This document shows positions 59,855 to 64,000 of a stretch of 64,000 bases of DNA, one piece after another. The notes below the pieces were generated by a model. It was not told where the DNA came from, ran no database searches, and worked only from the letters and a program-made list of their open reading frames with translations. Origin of the DNA: Paguma larvata (lineage: Eukaryota > Chordata > Mammalia > Carnivora > Viverridae); assembly GCA_030068075.1 (NCBI GenBank), contig CM057830.1, positions 23,220,247 to 23,284,246 on the forward strand, given 5' to 3'. Made by a program: the position numbers and the translations under genes. How positions within the stretch are numbered: the stretch's first letter is position 1; the number at the start of each line of letters is the position of its first letter.

Positions 59855-60870
59855 GCATTCTCATCTATCCCATGGCTTTAAATACTCTGAGTTGCTAATG
59901 ACTTCCAAATTTATATTTCTGGTCCTGATGTCATCCCTAAATCATACAGCCATATATCCACCTGCCTACTCAATAGCTCAGATTTGATGTCTAAGAGGGA
60001 TCTTGAACTTAAAATGAATGAAACCAAACTCCTAATGGTCCATGCATATGCACCCATGACAGCTGCTCTCTCCCACCATCTTCCCAGAGCAGCAAATGGC
60101 AACTCCCTTTCATGTGGTTGCTCCAGCCAAAACTTTGCCGTCATCCTTGACCCCTCCCTTCATCCTGTGTCTCATATCTCAAGGCTCCACCTTGAAAGTA
60201 AATTTAGTACATGAACACTTCTCTGCCACTACCACTGCCACCTTAATCCAAGACAACAGCAAATCTCACCTGGACTGTTAGAATTGCCTTCTAACACTGC
60301 TTCCCCCATCCCTGTGGTCTATTTTCCCACAGCAGCAAAAGTGAATCCTAAAACACAACTTACATCATGTTATTCTCCATTCAGGAATCACCAATGACTT
60401 CCAACCCCAAGGTCCAAACCAAAAGTGCAAAGCCATTAAGTGTTCTGATGCTCTGATATTTCTTGGGCTTCATACCTTTCTACTTTTTCCTTAGCTCATT
60501 TTGACAACTCATTCACCTCTACATACAATGGACTCTTTCTTCACTGCTCCTCATATACTCCAAGCTTGGCCCCACCTAGGTGTTTTTGAACTTAATATTC
60601 TCTTTGCCTGGGATGTTCTTCTCCTAGGTATTGGCATGTCCTATTTCCCTATTTCCTTTAGGTTTCCACTGAAATGTCTACCTATCAGTAAGATCTTCCC
60701 TCACCAGCCTTTCAAATAGAGTACTATTCTCAATGTCCTCTTTCCTTGCCTTATTTTCTTATTGGCTTCTGTAACCCCACAATGTATTCTTCCCCTGCAT
60801 GCAGACTTTCTTGTGTTCACTGCCAGTTCTCTAGCACTACAAACAGTGCCTGGTGCATACAGTCTTCACT
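59855..60870 (+). mobile_element. Long L2 LINE copy (ORF2 end plus 3' region)
   Basis: L2 words appear in order across 1 kb: ATGGCTTTAAATACTCTGAG, TGACTTCCAAATTTATATTT, GCAAATGGCAACTCCCTTTC, GCCGTCATCCTTGACCCCTC, TCACCTGGACTGTTAGAATT, CTTTGCCTGGGATGTTCTTC and CAAACAGTGCCTGGTGCATA. L2 has long been inactive in placental mammals. The frames here are fragments of the old ORF2. Confidence 0.8.
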
Positions 60871-61886
60871 GAGGATTGCAGAAGGCGCAGCCACATGACT
60901 CATCTACCTTTATCTCCACCAGTGATAACATGGCACTTAGAGTACCACCAGTTGTAACATGGAACTTAAAGTAACCTGATTCCTTTTTTATTTTCCTGAG
61001 AATAGCTCTGTGACATCTTCAGCTCTTCAGTAGAAAAACCTATGAAAATCCAAGACCTCACAGAGATAATTTCTCCATCTCTGATTTGACTCGTCCATGA
61101 AACACATGCTTCTGGAAACTGGGGATGTGAAAAGCAGGTCTTGGATTTCTTGGATGTGTTAGCACTTAGTGCCATAGTGATAGTGCCTGGATAACAGAGA
61201 TTTTTGCAATGATCTAAACTCATAAAGAAGAGACGTTTCCCGTATCTTGGGGAGAAACTTGAAAATTCACACAGACATTAGTGCTGAGGATTTCCTGGAG
61301 TTGCCATTTGCTTGTTAAATAACTGCAATGTCTGTAACTCATCTGTGTCTACCACCAACAATTCACCATTCATTTTCTTCCTCATCTCTTTGTTTTAAAG
61401 AGAAGACGTCTTTTGTCTTAAAAATCTGTCCTAACATTTCCAATATTCCATTTTATGATTTAGTTAGATTTCAGAAGTGAGAGGACAGTTTTATTCCATG
61501 TTGCCAGTGAGTTTGCTGGTTCTTTGGGGAACAAGAACCACAAAGTCATTACTGGTGTTTGTCTTAACACTCAGCAAAGGCCTTGCCTGTGGTACACAAT
61601 CAATGATATTTGTTAGTGTGGGATTTAGCCTTCTTCAGATATCTTTGACATGATGATTACGTGTTTTTAATTAGAAATACAAACCTGATTAGTAATTGTT
61701 TTTCAAGAGGACAAGCCACTGCACTTCTTTTATGATATAGGACTGGATTTTAATTAAAGCACAGGTTTCCATCTGAAATATAGTGACACGTGGCTGTACC
61801 TCAAACAGATTGCAGGTGTGCTAAGATAACTCCTCTATGCTCTGGAGCGCAGCTGGAGCCCCTAGACCAATCAGTTCTGTCTGTTA
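60871..61886. other. Unrecognised non-coding sequence
   Basis: No gene or named repeat is supported. Confidence 0.4.
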
Positions 61887-61965
61887 ATTGATGCACTGTT
61901 GACATATACTATTATATTAGTTTCAGATGTACAACGCAGTGATTCAACAATTATATGTATTACAA
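61887..61965 (-). mobile_element. L1M 3' UTR scrap
   Basis: CTATTATATTAGTTTCAGAT then GTACAACGCAGTGATTCAAC is typical L1M 3' UTR text. Only about 80 bp remain. Confidence 0.65.
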
Positions 61966-62129
61966 AGTTCTCCTGACCGTAAGACTGTTTATCCCAGAAT
62001 GCCCTACAAATATAAATTCCAAATGTCTCTTGGACTGAGAATGGCTGAGGGCAAATCTAGTCCAGCACTTCCTCATAGAACTTTTTGTAGGAATTGAAAT
62101 GTTCCAGATTAGCCTGACCAGTAAGGTGA

Positions 62130-62220
62130 GCACAAGACACATGTGGTTATTGAATTCTTGAAACGGGGTTAGTGTGACTGAGACTAACAGCTACCATTCT
62201 GGATAGTGCGGCTCAAGTTG
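62130..62220. mobile_element. hAT-type MER fragment, same family as at 30132
   Basis: CACATGTGGTTATTGAATTC, TTAGTGTGACTGAGACTAAC and CATTCTGGATAGTGCGGCTC match the inner and terminal part of that family. Confidence 0.6.
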
Positions 62221-63174
62221 AAACTCTATACTATATAATCTATTCGGAACCACAGATGAAAAATAAGCACAATTTAGCAGTTTATCAGGCTCAACAAATA
62301 TTAATTTGAAGTGTTAGCAACTCATAGTGGGACCAGCAGGCACACATGAATTAATACAGTGCTAACTTAAGAATACAGGCATCAAAGTGGACCTATCTTT
62401 TGATGTGGCTAACATAGTTGGATACTTGCTGGCGGACTCTGGCTGTGTTCTATTTCTCTCTTGTCTTCTTTTTGTTTGATAATGTGGCAGACAACAGTGC
62501 TGTTGCCTGAAAGTGGCTTTAAAGTCACACCTGCAGGCCTTACCTTATTGAGTTCAGATGAGCTGTGGTATCTCCGTTGTTGTACTAATGGGGCCTGAAG
62601 CAATCTAATATTTTCCCTTTGGGTCCTACAGACCATGTTGTGTTTACCACCTACCTCTCCATCTAAAATGTTGTGACAGTCACTGATGAGGCCAGTGCTC
62701 TGTGTTTAGCGATGCTTCTAATGCTAGGTTAATCGATATGGAATTAGCTTTTGCTTGCAGCCATGGTCTTTGAAGTCTTGTTTCATCCAAGCAAGAGCAT
62801 TCTGGAATATGTAGATTTGTTCATCAAAATTTGCAACCTAATTCCAGTTTACAACAAGGAAAAGCAAGTTAGACCACCTAGTGTTTATTCATAAATTAAT
62901 CCTAGGAGGTGATTAGTACCGGGCCTTCACCTCATGCTTCCTATATTTGTTAATTCTTTCAGTGAAATGATAACTCAATGATGATCTCAAGATAACTCTG
63001 ATCCATTGTGTCCTACTGCCTCGTTAACCTCTCCGCTTATATCAAGTCCAGCCCTCTTTCTTTATTCGTGTTGTTCCCTCTTTTTGGAATGAAAAATTCT
63101 CCTTTCTTCTCAGGGAGATTTTAGCCTTGTTTCTGAAGGCATTTAGATCCCTAATACTGATATTAATGCACACT
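62221..63174. other. Unrecognised non-coding sequence
   Basis: The part 62990-63130 (TTGTTCCCTCTTTTTGGAAT) may be a worn L2 piece. Nothing else is recognisable. Confidence 0.35.
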
Positions 63175-63400
63175 CACATTTATGGAGTGTGTTTTTTGTG
63201 CTAGGCATAATACCAGATACACTTATGTTCATTGAAACTTCACAACAAGCTTTTAAAAAGCTATTTTTTCCAAGAAATACATCTCCTCTCCTTTATGGAG
63301 GGGGAAACTGAGTTTCAAACTTGTGAATCATTTGGCATAAAACAATTATGTAATGAAGCAGAGTCATCATTTGAAACTGACTTCCTGACTCTAAAGCTTT
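63175..63400 (-). mobile_element. MIR SINE, minus strand
   Basis: GTGCTAGGCATAATACCAGA, CATTGAAACTTCACAACAAG, GAGGGGGAAACTGAGTTTCA and ACTGACTTCCTGACTCTAAA are the reversed MIR body. Confidence 0.65.
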
Positions 63401-63828
63401 TGATTTTTCTCTTGCAAATGAAGGAGACAAAGAGGTCTATTAAAGGAGTCTAATAAAGGAGTCTGCTAGCTCTTAATCTTAAACTCATTTAGAATATACT
63501 TTGTGGCTTTATGGCTTTCTTGTTTGGCTTCTCGATTTCCAAGTCTTGTTTTCATTCTTACTTCCTACGTTGTGGCACATCTTCATACCAACAAAACCAT
63601 TTATTTGCCAAGTGTATAAGAGAGAGCATGGTAAACAGGGAAAGTCTTGGTCCTTCCTAGGCAACCTGGTTCAGGTATAGTTACCTACTATATCTGTTAC
63701 ATTTCCCTCATTCTCGAATCTCTTTCCAATTCATAACTTATCTCTTCCATCCATCTCTTAACTTATAACTATGACATCACCTATAGCCAAGACTATGTAG
63801 TTCACCTTACTGTTAAAAAATGTCTTTA

Positions 63829-64000
63829 GGGGCGCCTGGGTGGCTCAGTCGGTTGGGCGGCCGACTTCAGCTCAGGTCATGATCTCGCGGTCTGTGAGTT
63901 CGAGCCCTGCGTCGGGCTCTGTGCTGCCGGCTCGGAGCCTGGAGCCTGCTTCCGATTCTGTGTCTCCCTCTCTCTCGGCCCTTCCCCTGCTCATGCTCTG
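63829..64000 (+). mobile_element. Young CAN-SINE, cut by the window edge
   Basis: It begins GGGGCGCCTGGGTGGCTCAG at about 63829 and is the closest of all copies to the felid consensus. Both RNA polymerase III promoter boxes fit: box A TGGCTCAGTCG at 63841-63851 and box B GTTCGAGCC at 63898-63906. The CT block has begun when the window ends, so the tail and second target-site duplication cannot be seen. Confidence 0.95.

Noticed and set aside
1..64000. A new multi-gene system, CRISPR array, phage or operon
   Set aside because: The window is repeat-rich mammalian DNA without clustered host genes. No spaced direct-repeat array or bacterial-type gene order is present.

Overview
The window is nuclear DNA from a carnivore, most likely a felid. 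The best evidence is 14 copies or fragments of a tRNA-derived short interspersed element (SINE) of the CAN-SINE type found in cats. Its recurring text is 'GGGGCGCCTGGGTGGCTCAG ... TCAGGTCATGATCTC', followed by a CT-rich stretch and an AATAAA-rich A-tail. The sequence is AT-rich and CpG-poor and carries many old mammalian repeats (MIR, L2, MER5, L1M). I found no host protein-coding exon that I can support. The window is therefore intergenic or deep inside an intron, and I cannot tell which.

Layout. 1-19 kb is mostly unrecognised AT-rich sequence with three SINEs, MIR, L2 and MER5 remnants and several microsatellites. 19-28 kb holds a group of SINEs, a polypyrimidine tract, broken L2 pieces, and a small retroposed fragment of U2 snRNA with target-site duplications. 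28-35 kb has an older 5'-truncated L1, a hAT-type DNA transposon and two SINEs, one of which lost its 3' half. 37.1-42.6 kb is the main feature: a young LINE-1 on the minus strand. 42.6-58 kb is a mix of old L1, HAL1, hAT, L2 and SINE copies. 58.7-59.8 kb is unique and retains many CpGs. 59.85-60.87 kb is a long L2 copy. The window ends inside a young SINE.

The only intact protein genes are the two of the young LINE-1: ORF1 (RNA-binding chaperone) and ORF2 (endonuclease plus reverse transcriptase). They meet at an ATGA stop/start overlap. The insertion has a 16-bp target-site duplication on each side. It also has two poly(A) tracts separated by 281 bp of non-LINE 3' sequence, which is the signature of a 3' transduction from its source locus. 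Its 5' leader is only about 193 bp, so it is probably 5'-truncated or lacks a full promoter.

I saw no CRISPR array, operon, phage or other new multi-gene system. The observations most worth following are the LINE-1 with its 3' transduction, the U2 fragment, and the CpG-retaining tract.
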